Positions 11,049 to 23,924 of a stretch of DNA of 64,000 nucleotides are shown in pieces. This stretch comes from Mesostigma viride (lineage: Eukaryota > Streptophyta > Mesostigmatophyceae > Mesostigmatales > Mesostigmataceae). The translations under genes were made by a program, and so were the position numbers. The stretch lies in assembly GCA_009746045.1 (NCBI GenBank), contig RPFO01000015.1:590029-654028 (forward strand), given 5' to 3'. The notes beneath the pieces were generated by a model. It saw only the letters and a program-made list of their open reading frames with translations. It did not search any database and was not told the origin of the DNA. The first letter of the stretch is position 1. Each line of letters begins with the position of its first letter.

Positions 11049-14000
11049 CTGCATGCAAGACAAAAATACATCATCCGGCAAAGCACGCATCGGTACACAC
11101 AAAAATTTGTTAGTGAGATGAAGCCACGCGCTGGACGCGCCAACAACTGTCAACTTTGCATGACTTCAGTTCACTTGTATGTAAGGATGCGGGGGAGATC
11201 GCAGCAGTTGCGTGGCTATCTATGAGTACCGGCCTAGTTTTAGGACAAAGAAGGTGAGATACTGGGCCAAGAGAGAGACAGGGGTGCTCGAGAAAAAAAT
11301 TGGCCATGGATGTTCACCTAAATTGTATCTACATGCCTCACAAGTTGTAGGGAACTGCACACCCAGGAATCCTGGAGTCGCAAAGGTTCCCTAACATGCC
11401 AAGAGGCCTCACAATCTACTTCATTGCAATCTCTGTATGGTTAATACGGCAATAAGAAAGAAACGCCTGATTAGTGCCAAGAAAAAGCAAGGCCAATCAA
11501 CCAACAATATGCCCCGTTACAGGTAGGATGAACTCTAACGAGGCTGAAGGCTCTACGTCTGCAATTGACACTAGCAGGAGTCGTTCAGGGTGGGGTGTGG
11601 GGGGGAGGGAATGACAAAAAGCTGTGATCTGAGCAAAAAGGATAAATATGCAAAGATGCTACCCATGCAAGGAAGCGAGACATAGTCCAGCAATGCCACG
11701 AATGTCAGCCGAGGCTACTGGATTGCAAAGAAGGTTCTACCGACAGCGAAGGAATTGGTACGAATAATGCCAACTATTTGTAGCTGAGAGCATCACCAGC
11801 GGGCTACAAAAAAATCATGCACGGAAGCTGGAAGAACAAGGCCAATGGTGGCTGACGCGCACAGCACGTTGATAATTTGAGGAATGAGCACTACATAAAG
11901 AATGATCACCGTTGCTCACCATCAAGAATTCGCCGCGCTGGACAGGCGACCAAGAGCTTGTCGCTGCCACATGCGATGGGGCCGCGTGCAAGCCCAACGG
12001 TATTAGGCATCACAAGTACACGCGCAAAATTGACACCACAATGGCAACACAGATGCACACATACGAATGTATAACGACCGAAAGCATAAACAGAGAATCA
12101 GTTGGTTAAGACAAGGAAAGTGGCGCAAGAGCAGCCCATGTCATGCAACTCTCAATCTGAACAAGGTTATGCCCTTCATGAAAACTAAATCAGATGTCGT
12201 TTGCATAGTCTATTGACCTTGTACGAATGAGATAGTGAAACTGCTGCAGCATTCATGGCAAGCACGGCTAACTTGGCATGAAACCGAGCGGCCCATAGCA
12301 GCCTTGGCCCTAGGGCGATACGTGAGAATGCCACGTGCGTACGGCATGCATGTTAAAGTCGATGCAAACTTATTAGTATTTCAGGCGAGGAATTCCTTGC
12401 TCACCTCAACTGGTAAAGAGTGGGCAGCTTCTGGATGTCCGAATGTGCTGTGCGTACCACTGAGCGAACAGATCGATTAAAGCTTTATTCTAGACCATGC
12501 CTATGTTTCTCCCCCGATGGCTGCTTGTAGCCTTGTCCGAGCTCGCTCCTGAATTCATTTGAGACGACGCCCTAATGGCTACATAAATCACGACGGTCAT
12601 CAGTGAGCCTATGCTCCTATTCCAACCACCACGTGCGTTCATACAGAAGCGACATTGCTGGAAATCAAAAGGCACATAATCCCGCCTTGGCTGCGAGCCG
12701 ATCGCAGCTCCCTTCCACCTTTCCCACCTGTGCAGCGTGGATAGATGTGCAACTCTAAGGTCTTTTTTTTTTCGCGTCGTCTTAACTTCAACTTCAACGG
12801 TAACACCCGCGCAACCACTGGAATTAGGGCTCGCAATTCGCCAAGTCCCATCAACGTCGCAAAGTCTGGTGTCGTCGCTCTTCCTGTCATCAATCATTAG
12901 TGCCAATACTATCTATCGTCATTACTGTCGTCATTAGAGGCCCTTTAGGCCTTTACTATCGTCAGTCACTCGCTTTGTGACGATAATAACGTACGGTAGA
13001 TGGCATCAGTCGTACTTCCCGCCCCCCCCCCTGCCCACGTCCCCTTCCGATTTCGCCGCTACTACATCTCGCCCCAAGTAGAAGTTTGCATTTTGCCATA
13101 CATTAGGAATAACTGACTGACGAAACTAGTAAAAAGACGACTGACATGACTCTCTAGTATCGCTTGGTTGGGACCGCTGGCCTGGCATCGTAACTGTTAG
13201 CCGTACCGTTCAGACTACAGTCCACAGCAGCCCCTAGCTTGGGAGTCTGGAATGAATGGACAAAAATCTTTCGCAACATGCGCAAGTCTGGAATCAACCC
13301 GTCAGGATCCTTGCGCAAAATTCAAATATTACGCCGAAACCGATGGCAAACGACTAGGTGCACGCAATGGCTAAGGCAGTGAGGGGCTGAGGGTACGCTC
13401 GAGCGAAGGGGCCACCTAGTTTTATGTAACCACAGAGTGTGCAATAACAAACGGGGCTGCAGGTCCACGAAACGACGTGATTTCTCTAGCAATTGCGGCG
13501 TAGCAGTTTGGATCATGATGTAGGTGCACTTAGGATGTATGTCGAGTTTAATTAAGCATGGAGGTAGCAATGAGGGACTGAGACACATCATATCCAGTTC
13601 TGAATCAAGCCGTTCTTTACGCTGAAACACAGCGCAAGCAAGATCTCCGGAACCTGCCGCCAAGCTCCTTAGCCGCTAAGGTTAGCAAAATTCTGCCAGC
13701 TTCTTTTACAGCGGTTAGCATGCCGTGCTCATGTGTATGAGGCCATTTCATGGCGGCCGGGTAAAGCTGGCCATGTCTTTGAGAGCTTTGAATATGTATT
13801 CTCTGAAGGCTTTCAATACCATGGTGCTTTCTGCGCTCGGCATCTTATGTGTGCCTTCGAATTGCCGTTTTCCTCTTCAATTGCGCGTGTACCTGCGGGT
13901 GACTGATACCGTTGGGCTGGCCTCACCTGCGGCCTACCCGCGAATGGCAGGCTAGCTCCTGGTCGAGACTTGTGGTGAGTAGTGGGTACCATCGCATACC

Positions 14001-14858
14001 TGGAGTCTGTACTTTGTTATCGACGTGCTGTATGTGGCATTGCTAGAATGCATCCAGTTCTTCCTGTTTCTAACTCCAATTACTTGGCATTTTTGCAATC
14101 ATGCTCCGCCTACATTTAAACACACATGCGTTGCATTTTTTCATAAGGCTTCTTTGTTGTTGAAAGCCGTAAACTGTCTTTCTGCTATTTACATCCCGTC
14201 TGCTGCGACTTTCTCCGGTTTTCCCCCATTGACCCCGTCTCTGCTGCACTTTCCATCAGCTCCTTTTTGTTGACAATCAGCGCTTTTAACCTTGTTAGCA
14301 AATTGTAAAAATGACACTGTCTAATATATATGAGAAAAATCCTTGTGCCTATTTTTATTAGGAGTTCAGTCATTGGGCTCTAGGAGACATGTGTGATCAA
14401 CTTTGAGGCTCGTCCTTTGGGATAAAACCTCCAAAGAGTCACACCACTGGACGAGTTATCTTGAACCAGAACTTTTTGTTGGAACACTGACTGAGAGCAG
14501 CACGCTTAAGGTTTTGTAAGAAAATCATTTTTTCTCTGAAACGCCATAGCTCCTTTCTAATCATTGTGATTGTGTTGCGTATTCCTTGTCAGTCAGTTAG
14601 TTATGTATTCCTTATCATGGGACAGGCGGAGGGGGGCTAATAATTCCTCATGGGGGCAGCAAGGGAGTTGGTAGCACACGCAGTTATGAGCTTTGCTTCT
14701 TTCAACATGTTGCTCATAATATCCAATTTCGTGGTTTCTTGGTCTTTGGCATCTTCATAGTAGTAGTGCTAGGGTCTCACTTGGTCACCCTTACAATGTT
14801 AGTGCCCTTCAGCAATCTCATTTTTAGTCAATTAGGCTTCAATGGTCATCGATTTGAA
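11049..14858. other. D2 interior, no gene I can support
   Basis: Several frames of 60-140 codons are open on both strands (for example 12490-12906 on -), but none shows a recognised motif or a splice-consistent chain. A decayed or multi-exon transposase gene could be hidden here. The GGCCCTTTAGGCC palindrome near 12942 is a small local feature. Confidence 0.35.
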
Positions 14859-16430
14859 ATGGGAAGCGTAGTGAAGGCCGGTTCACGCCGAGAGAAACGC
14901 AGCGCTGCCGATCCAAGAGTGCAGCCGTGCACGAAGCTCGCAAAGCTGCCTGCAGCAGCACCACCACCGCCGGCAGCGCCGACAATCCTGCCCCCGACAG
15001 CACTCCCTTCAACAACCGCCACAGCATCGGTGCCATCATCCATGTTGCCTGCGCAAAGAGCAGATGAAGACATGGCCTCGGTAGAGGCGGCGCTGGCCGC
15101 GCTCCTTGCCAAGAAGGAGGCAATGATTGCAGCCAGAAAGGCGGCCGATGTCTCCCATGCAACCCCTGAAGTAAGTCTCAGGAGTGGGTGGGGTTGTAAA
15201 CCTGGACATGGTTATGAGTGGTGTGATTTGGGGGGTTGCAAACAGGGGTAGTTCATGAGTGGGCAGAGTGGGGGCTGTGGGAAATTGGGGTTATTTATGA
15301 GTGGAGGGGCTGTAAACTGGGTTGTTTTTTAGTGGGCTGAGCGGGGGCTGTTGGGGGGTTGTCAACCGCGTTATTTATGTGGGCTGGGCGGGGGCTGTCG
15401 GAAACTGGGATTATTTATGAGTGGGCAGTGTGTGAAACTGTTTTTTTTTTTTTTTAACAACTGATTGAGGAGGTTGTAAACACTTGGGATTATTTATGAG
15501 GGGGGGGGGGACTGTAAACTCGGTGGCATTTGAGGTGGCTGAGTGGCGCACTCGTTTTTCATAGCCCCCGGGGGCTGTGGAGAACTGGGGTTAATATGAG
15601 GGGGAGGTTGTAAACTGCATGGGTGGTTTATGAGTGGGCTGAGTGGGGGGCTGTAGGAACCTGGGGTTATTTATGAGAGGGGGGGTCTAAACTGGTGTGG
15701 TTTATGTCAGAGTGGGCTGAGTGGGGCTGTGGAAACTGGGATAATGTGTGGGTGGGTGGGTTGTATTTAACTGGATTGTTTATGAGTGGGCTGAGCAGGG
15801 GCTGTCATAAACTGGGATTATTTATGAGTAGGCAGTGTGTGAAAAGTGGGATTTTTTTGTTTTTGATTACTGATTGAGGGGGTTGTAAACCATTGGGATT
15901 ATTTATGAGGGGGGGCGGGTTGGAAACTGGGTGGTTTATGGGTGGCTGAGTGGTGACTGTGGGAAACTGGGGTTATTTATGAGAGGGGGGTCTAAACTGG
16001 GGTGGTTTAAGTCAGAGTGGGCTGAGTGGGGGCTGTGGGAAACTGGGATAGTGTATGAGTGGGGGGGGTCTAAACTGGGTTGTTCATGAGTGGGCTGAGC
16101 GGGGGCTGTCAGAACCTGGGATTATTTATGAGTGGGCAGTGTGTGAAACTGGGATTTTTTTTTTTTTTTTTAATGAGTGATTGCAATTTTACAACCCCCT
16201 CATGAGGGGGTTGTAAACACTGGGATTATGAGTTTGCGGGCGGGGGAGGCCGCCTTGCTGTTCTTGAAACCCATTCAAGGATGTTCTAGGCAACACGTTG
16301 ATTTTGATGTGCAACATTTCTATTGATCGAGGCTGTGAAAGGCTATGACACATCTTGAGTGTTTAAACTTGCCTTTTTTTTCTGCTCACAGGGAGACAAG
16401 GTGCCGGCCTCCTCGTCGTCGTCCACTTGA
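14859..16430 (+). CDS. Two-exon gene for a 116-residue Ala/Pro-rich helical protein, function unknown
   Basis: Exon 14859-15170 starts at ATG and ends at a donor GTAAGT. The 1.2 kb intron is filled with a degenerate tandem repeat. The acceptor follows a T-rich tract (TTTCTGCTCACAG, AG at 16390-16391), and the second exon codes for 12 residues to TGA 16428-16430; the phase is 0. The protein has a basic N-terminus (AGSRREKRSAADPR), a Pro/Ala-rich middle, an Ala-rich helix (SVEAALAALLAKKEAMIAARK) and a Ser-rich tail. It resembles the N-terminal part of the D0 protein (3387-5514) in composition only. It lies inside D2, so it is probably transposon cargo. Confidence 0.5.
15171..16240. repeat. Degenerate minisatellite filling an intron
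   Basis: Roughly 12 diverged units of about 60-100 bp containing GTGGGCTGAG, GGGGCTGT and AAACTGGGATTATTTATGAG, with interspersed T-runs. The strand is strongly G-rich. Confidence 0.8.
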
Positions 16431-16874
16431 CATCGTCATCTAGGCACTACGGCTGCGCATGTTTGTTTTTGTTTTCTTGATCTATACCGAGCGCTTTCTT
16501 GTTCATGAATTGGTTACTAGGGTGCGGTGGCAGATGAGACAATTGACACCAACCATCCGTTCATGTTTCTTGCGCATGTGCGTTTTTTAATGCATTCCAG
16601 GAACATTCCGAGATTTCTGTCACGCAACGACAAGCGCCAAGCCGGCGTTTGCAAATTGTCACTGATCGATAATCACATTTGAAGAATGAAGAATCAAGAC
16701 TGAAGAATGAAGATCTGTTACATTTATCTTTATATTTGTAATAAAGAAATCGCGAGGCGTGCTTTTCATCCGTTTTGCTTTGGAATGTGTTCTGATATAT
16801 CTGTGTGACATGTCACGATATATCTGTGTGATATGTCATGATCGCCCGTGGTTTTATGTCACTGTTTTCTCCCT

Positions 16875-17125
16875 AGATTTATCAGTGACAATGTCACGGA
16901 TTTTGTCGCCCTTTTTTCCTGATATATCAGTGACAATGTCACGGATTTTGTCACCCTTTTTTTCGTGATATATCAGTGATAATGTCACGGATTTGTCACC
17001 CTTTTTTTCGTGATATATCAGTGATAATGTCACGGATTTGTCACCCTTTTTTTCGTGATATATCAGTGATAATGTCACGGATTTGTCACCCTTTTTTTCG
17101 TGATATATCAGTGATAATGTCACGG
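16875..17125. repeat. 45-46 bp tandem repeat next to the D2 right end
   Basis: Six units, each with ATCAGTGATAATGTCACGGA and a CCCTTTTTT run; the last ones are nearly identical. The array merges into the terminal motif field that ends at 17352. Confidence 0.85.
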
Positions 17126-17352
17126 ATTTTGTCAGTGCGTTTTGTCAAGTCGTGACATTGATATTTTGTGATAATTTCCTTGTTTTTGTCACAAAGATAA
17201 TCACAGAATATGCTGGTTTTATCACATGATTTGTCACGAAATGTCACAGAATATCACAGTTTTGTCACAAAAAATCACAAAGTGTCACATTTTGTCACAT
17301 CCACATCACAAAATGTCACGTGATATGTCACAAAATATCACAAAATGTCACA
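17126..17352. repeat. D2 right terminal/subterminal motif field
   Basis: Inverted counterpart of 9796-10070 built from TGTCACA / TATCACA variants, ending with the complement of the 21 bp terminal repeat. Confidence 0.75.
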
Positions 17353-19169
17353 CCCCCCTTTAGTGTACGTGGCACCCGGCACCGCAGGAAACTCTACCGT
17401 AAGGGCATCTGAGGCCATAATGCCCAGAGGCGGAGGGTAAGCCCACTGGAACCCGCCGTAGGTGTCCAAGTCATTGTGGCGCCTAGCCCAGCGATACAGG
17501 ACGCGCCGAACCAGGATCTCACCCTGGAACACCGGATCAGCTAAAATAACCATATCGAAAGGAGGCCGATCAGTCTCAACTGGTAGGCCACGGTCCCGCG
17601 GCGCCCGACACACCTGAGAGAAACCGTAGGACATGGGCGAAATGGCAAGCTCGGCGGAGGCGCGCGGCAGGTCACACTGGCGGCAGGCGAGCGCAGACAT
17701 ACCGTACCCAAAGACAGGCGTGTCGCGCGACTCCGGAGTCGCATGCACCACAGAAGGGGCCCGATCCCGATCGCCCTCTGACAACTCCCGAAGGGAATCG
17801 GCAGCGCGGGTGGCGCGAGGGTCAGAGCCACTGGACCGAACAACCGCAGCCAAAGACCGCGGGGCCGAAGGGACAGGGGCCGACGAAGGGGTAGGAACCG
17901 GCACAGACGCAGACGGCGCCGGTACAACAGGGGGCCGCGTCGGACCCGATGCCGCAGGGGGTCGCGACGGACCCGCCTCCGCAGCTGGCGCGCCGGTCTC
18001 TGGGGGCGGAGCACCACCAGGCCACATGTTGAAAATAGGGCCCGTGGGGACAGGCAATCCGGCATACGACTGGTTACCGTCTAAGCTCCAGTCAGGCACC
18101 GGGATCCTCTGCGGAGGACCGCCCTCCCAAAGCCTGGGAAGACCGCCCGGGTCGCTGAAGAAACCCCGCGAGGGCGGCGCTGACGTGGTGGGCGGCTCGG
18201 ACGCGGCGGCGACGGGCGCGGCCGCTGGGACGGTGGACTCGCGCCGAGGCGCAGGTACGTCAGTAGCAGGCGCAGAGGTAGCCGAAGGCGTAGGAGCCGC
18301 AGCAACAGAGGGAGCCGCAGCCGCCGAGGGCTCGCGCGGCACAGACGGACCCGTAGACGCCGAGGCGACCGAAGGGGAAGGGGGCACAGCTGCGGCAGAC
18401 ACCCCACCTGGCGTGGCTGGAGCGTGCGCCTGGGCCGCCATGAAGGCCCCGAAGGCCGCCGTCAGGGACTGGATCTGCGCCTGCATCGCAGAAACTGTCG
18501 CCGAAAGAGGATCAGGCTCACGACCAGAGCCCAAAGGGGTAGGCTCCACCGATGCGCACAGGACCGACCTCGGTGAAGACGGGACAGGGGAAGGCGCCGA
18601 CACTGAAGAGGAGGACGCCGCAGGGGAGGCCGAATACTCAGGAGAATACTGTGCCTCTACCGGCGCGTCCGTAGGAGTAGGGTCGCCCAATCCTACGCCC
18701 GCTGTCTGGTCTGCTATCTCCATGAACTCTACTGCCCGTAGAAGGTCGCAGGGGTTCTCATCTATTTCCGCATCACCCTCGGCCGGAAGCCAGGGGAACA
18801 CATCCCGTAGGCAGGAGCGGCCCACAGGGGTAGAAAGGTAGGAAAACACCCTGGGGCACTGGAGAACCGCAGCTATCTGTCCCAAGGCTGGACAGCTGGA
18901 GCCACATTCTAGCAAACAGTGCCCGGCATCGTCGAACCCGTGCAAAACAAGCTGGTGCGGTTCAGCAGGGGAGGGACCGTACCACGTGACCCCGAAGAGA
19001 GCAGCCCTGACTAAACCCGCATGTTGGGCCTGGAGGGCCGGCTGCACGATGCCACCCGGAAACTGGACCGTGACACCCAGCGGCCCGGAAGGGCCTCGAA
19101 GTACAGCTCAGGGTCCGGTAGGGGCGGGGACGGCAGCGGGCTCTCAGCCGGAGGGGTAGGCTCTGACAT
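17353..19169 (-). pseudogene. LTR-3 third ORF, N-terminal part (interrupted by D2)
   Basis: It probably starts at ATG 19169-19167, 77 bases after the pol stop. A frame change near 19085 (a G/C run) joins MSEPTPPAESPLPSPPLPDP to the long frame that runs to the D2 boundary. The protein begins with a short Cys/His-containing segment (HCLLECGSSC, then LPAEGDAEID), which loosely parallels HERECACHGC and the LPPEGAL segment of the LTR-2 third ORF. A long Pro/Ala/Ser-rich linker follows, then a globular region (ILVRRVLYRWARRHNDLDTY). The C-terminal part continues at 9264-9795 after D2. The function is unknown. Confidence 0.7.
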
Positions 19170-20919
19170 GACGGCTGCGGAGGGGAGGGGACAACCAACC
19201 ACCCGTCGACAGCAGACATAACATAAGAGAGGAGAAGGTCTACAACTAGAGCTTGTGCAGGGTTTTATATTCCTGCAGCAGGCGACTACACCCATCTAGC
19301 TCACTCTCCGTATACCAGACCTTATCTACTTCACTACGAGCATACATCCACTTCACTTTATACTGACGCTGGGTACCGCGGCCCTTTTTGATATCTCTAT
19401 GGGCCACGATGCTTTCTACTTCGTCTTCTACTTCCCCAGTGTCAGGGTTATGCTCTAAAGGGGCAGGCGCTAGCTCTCTACCAGCGAACGTACTAGGGTG
19501 GTACAGTTTCAGCTGGCTTCTATGGAAGGTGTTGAATGTGTCTGCCAAGAGGTAGGGATATCGACTTTATATAAGAAATTTCCTACTCTAGACAACACAT
19601 GGAAGGGTCCTAAGAAGGCGGGCCTAAGTTTGACCTTAAGTTCTGCTTCAAACTTATGAGCAAAACGGCCAACACGGGGGCCTTCTACTAATACTAGATC
19701 TCCTATTTCTATCTCAGGTGCTCTTCTATCTAAGGAGGCACGCAACCTAGCAAGGTACTTAGACTGAGCTTTTTGGTACCCTGAGATCGCGTGGTCATGA
19801 GCAGTTTTCATTCTATCTAGTAAGGACTGTACACCTTCTACAGTATCTCGGGACACATCATCCTTGTCCCGTAGAGGACTAGCTAAGAGAGAGGTAGGGT
19901 AAGAGGCTGTCTACCAGTATCTAGGAAGAAGGGCGTATATCCATGCGCAGCTTGGGGACAATTGTTGAGGGAGAACTCTACCAAACATAAATAATCCTCC
20001 CAATCACTTCCCGAGCCATTAACATAGTGCCTAAGCGCTTCTTCCACTACCCTATTAAGACGCTCTACTAAATGAGAGGAGGAGGAGTGGTAGGCAGTAC
20101 CGTAGGTAACCTTGGTACCGATGGCAGCGAAAAACTGCTGCCAAAAATCTGAGGTAAATAACTTATCCTTATCACTAATAAACTGCCTACTCAAACCATG
20201 ATATCTGTATACATTATTGAGGTATAGGCGTGCGCAATCACGTGCTGTGAGTTCTAAAGGACACGGCACGAGATGGCACATACGAGTAAAACGATCTATG
20301 AACACAAGGATCTGGGCATTGCCCCTATCATTCTTTCTAAAAGGTCCTACAAAATCCATCATGATAGAATCCCACGGCATGATGGGGTCAGGCAAGGTCC
20401 TAGGTTCTGCTATCTGTCCTACGTTATTGGGTTTCATCTCCTGGCAAGATTGACAAGTTCTAACATACTCATCTACATCCTTATAAAGGGAAGGCCAGTA
20501 ATAAGAGCGGGCTACTAGGTCCCGTACCCGTTTACCACCCTGATGAGCAGCTAAGTCATGCAACTCAAAGAGCAAGGAGGAGCGACAGATAGGAGGGACA
20601 TACAGGCGCCATTGAGGGGGAGAATCTGCTATCTGCACATATAAAAACCCACCTACAAATTTACAAGGGTGCTTGCCTAATTGTTGGGGATGTGCAGCAA
20701 TGGCAGCTAATGCTTCCGGCTCAGTGGCCGTAAATCTACTAATAAGACGTTCAAGATCAGAGGTAGGCATCGCTACAGAGGTATCCAGAACAGGTTTAAA
20801 GAGATCTCCTACCGCCTTGCCAAAGAGAAGGGGAGGTCCTAGAGGGACTATGTTTTCATAAGACTTTCCTGACCTAGTCGCTATATGGCTAAGCGGTATA
20901 GAAATTTTATTTTTCCCCT

Positions 20920-20931
20920 CCCCCCCACCGA
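20920..20931 (-). other. G-rich run inside pol at a frame break, PPT-like
   Basis: On - the sequence GGTGGGGGGGAGGGG resembles the terminal polypurine tracts of LTR-2 and LTR-3 and is where the RNase H frame breaks from the integrase frame. It could be an extra internal plus-strand primer site, or just an error-prone homopolymer. Confidence 0.35.
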
Positions 20932-23340
20932 GGCCACGGGAAGGGCCTCACACGGGAGAGAGAGTCCTACGTGAGAAAGGAGATCAGGCATGCGAACAGC
21001 TGTATGAAAGAGGTAGGCATAGGATTCATCATCAGGTAGTTCACCATAAGGGGTTACACCCATAGTAGTAGGAACTAGAGTAGTATTGAGAACATCAAGG
21101 TCCTCGAAAAAGGAGTAATCTGCACGACGAGAGAGTGCATCTGGTACTATGTTATCTACACCCTTAACATACTGAAGTTTAAAAGGGGAAAACTGTGCTA
21201 AAAATTCCATCCAGCGCGCTTGCCGAGGGGTAAGGTTGGGTTGGGAGAGAAGATGGGTAAGGGGACGGTGATCCGTTTGGATAACTAACCTATAAGGATC
21301 TAGCTCACAGGGTTCATTCAGGCAGACATCAAATTGAGCACCTTTAAGAAAGTGCTGCCACGCGTGGCAACAATACACCACCGCTAAGAGTTCCTGCTGG
21401 TGTACGGGATAGTTACGCTCCGCAGGGAGCATTGTCCTAGAGATATACTCAATTGGCTGTAAGCCCTGACCCTGATCCTGGAGAAGGACGCCCCCTATAG
21501 CTACCTTACTAGCATCTGTAGCTACAACAAAGGGTTTAGTAGTATCCGGTAGGATGAGTACAGGAGGGGAAAGGAGTAGGGATTTTAGACACTGAAAAGC
21601 CGACTGACATTCACTACTCCAAACAAAGGGGATATCCTTCTTTAATAAATGATTAATAGGGGCTGCTATAGTTGCGAAACGCGGGATAAAACGCCTATAG
21701 TAAGAAGCAATTCCTAGAAAACTACGTACACCTTTAACGTCGGTAGGAGTAGGCCATTCCTGAATTGACTTAGTTTTATCCGGGTCGGTAGCGACCCCGG
21801 CATCTGACAGAACGTGCCCTAAAAATGGGACACTCCTACCCGAACGAACTTTAGCACGGCGCGCCCACAAAGAATTTTCAGCCATTATTTCTAATACTTT
21901 CTTTAAATCACGTAGGTGCGTTTCAAAATCAGGAGAGTAAATAAGAATATCATCTAAGTAAGCTTGAGCACAAGAACGGTCATGCTCAGATAAAGAAACA
22001 GAGGAGAAGGAAGGATCCTTTAAATCAGAGGACACCTGAGGAAGGTGAGAATTTCCCATAACAGGTCTAAGCACTTCATTCATTAACATTTGAAAAGAGG
22101 CAGGCGAGTTACAGAGTCCCATAGCCGCTACTCTAAACTGGTAATGACCAAAAGGGGTAGCAAAGGCGGTTTTATGGCAATCCTCAGGAGCTATCCGCAA
22201 CTGCCAAAAACCATCCGCACAATCCAGTACTGTGAAACAAGTGGAACCTTTAACCTTATTAAATATATCATCAATACGAGGTAGAGGGTATTTAGACTTC
22301 ACAGTAATATCATTCAACTTCCTATAATCAGTAACTAGGCGAAACTTGCCATTTGGCTTAGGAACTAACAGGACACCAGCTGAGTAGGGAGAGTTACTAG
22401 GCTCTATCAATCCTGCTTCTAATAGTGACACTAAAATCTGTTTTAGTTCCTTTAACTCGGTAGGGCCCATTCTATACATCGGAGAGTGCGTAGGAACTGC
22501 ACCGTCCTTGATAACTACACGGTGTAAAACAGAACGAGGAGGAGGATAAGAAGGAGTCTTTTCTTCAAAAACTTTTGAGGAATCTATCACAGCCATGTAT
22601 CTTACTATTTCATTTTCAGTAAATCCCACTCCTATTGTATCCACTGTGTTTATATCTATATCCACACTATTATTAGTGATAGGTATCTCCTGTACTTCTA
22701 ACTGAAGGAACATACATAATAAATATCCATATTCCTTTAATTCAGAACGCAACTCATCATTGGACATTAATACTTCAGGTATAGGTCTTACAGGAGGATC
22801 AACAGGTGTAGGAGGAGTAATATCTACCAAGGATAAATTTTCCAATCTATAATGACGTTCCGGTACCCAGTAAGAGCTATCTGGAAACCAAATGACCATG
22901 GTATCATAATTAATAGTAATCTTATTATCCTGGTGCCAATCTAATCCTAGTAATACATCAGCGGTAGTGATAGGGCCTATAGTGGCCGTCAGGTTGACAG
23001 TACGTCCTTGTATGACCAGGGGAAGGGACACCGTACCCGGGGAATGACTGGTGCGACCATCAGCATAATGAACAGTGACAGATTTGGTGTGAGGGGTAGG
23101 GACTAGTCCTAAACGCCTAACTAGGGCCTCGCTCACAAAGGAGCTAGCCGCACCGCTATCTACCAACACAGAGACATTCAAAACTTCATCAGCATGCAAG
23201 AACGGGTCTACAACAGTATGGGGAACGGTTAAACCACCATTCAAGAACATAAGAGGACGCACACGTAGTGGTAGGGAGGATTCAGCTCCTACAGAGGTTA
23301 TAAAAACAGGCAGGCAAAAATTTTTATCTGGGGTACTATC

Positions 23341-23924
23341 AGTTGTGAGTGTAAGAATGCCACGAATTCCGCCATGGTTCTTGCAGGAAGTTGCCTTTAT
23401 TAATAACAAGGAAACACAGACGTAAGTCACGTCACTTCCAAGACTGCACGCAGCACAGGCGACAGGGTCGCAGTGCCAAGAGAACGTGCACGCAAGAACT
23501 AGCGTCCCGGTGTGACCAAGTCACTCATATAGGTTGTTAGGGACGCGTCCAAGTATTCAGCTGCACTGTCACAGCTGAACTGTCAATCAATTGATTACAC
23601 AGACTCTGGCACGCCTTTGGCGCGCAGATCTATCAATTGTCCATACGGCTAGTCCTGTGGACCTATCCGTACACTAGTCAGCATCAATTGTCTCATAGGT
23701 CCTGGCGCGCTACAGCACGCCTACCTATCAATTGACTATCAAGTCCTGTACAAGTCCTGTCAACGTCCTGCGGACTATCAAAGTGACACTTGTACATCCT
23801 GTGTCCGTACGCGCCCACAGTGGCGCGCCGGGTACTGTCGGCACAGCCTAGGAAACGTCATAACTTTTACGTTCCTTAACCAAATGAGGCGTTCAAGGTG
23901 CCGCTGGAAAGAGCGTAACAATCT
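23341..23924. mobile_element. 584 bp insertion just after the pol start codon of LTR-3
   Basis: Direct repeats CTATC (23336-23340 and 23925-23929) flank a non-coding block. Removing it puts an ATG directly in frame with the pol coding sequence. On - it contains TTATTAATAAAGG near one end and four CAATTGA-type motifs (about 23582, 23633, 23691 and 23739). It could be a solo LTR of another family or a small non-autonomous element. Its ends (AGTTGT...AATCT) are not the usual TG...CA at the TSD-defined borders. Confidence 0.55.

Larger units (their letters stand above)
9796..17352. mobile_element. D2: 7.6 kb DNA-transposon-like insertion in the LTR-3 third ORF
   Basis: Both ends carry the inverted repeat TGTGACATTTTGTGATA (21 bp perfect, 9796-9816 and 17332-17352). 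Inside each end is a 200-270 bp field of further variants of the same motif in both orientations, with an internal inverted match around ACCAGCATAT (about 9960) and ATATGCTGGT (about 17208). The flanks are the two halves of the LTR-3 third ORF, which shows that it is an insertion. I find no convincing TSD. Its genes are not recognised; one two-exon gene (14859-16430) and one probable terminal exon (10812-11048) are supported. Confidence 0.7.

Noticed and set aside
9788-17360. A TSD for D2
   Set aside because: Flanks GGAAGGGGTC (left) and CCCCCCTTTA (right) share no direct repeat beyond one base, so none is claimed.
17633-18841. 402-codon frame on +
   Set aside because: GC-rich shadow of the LTR-3 third ORF on -.
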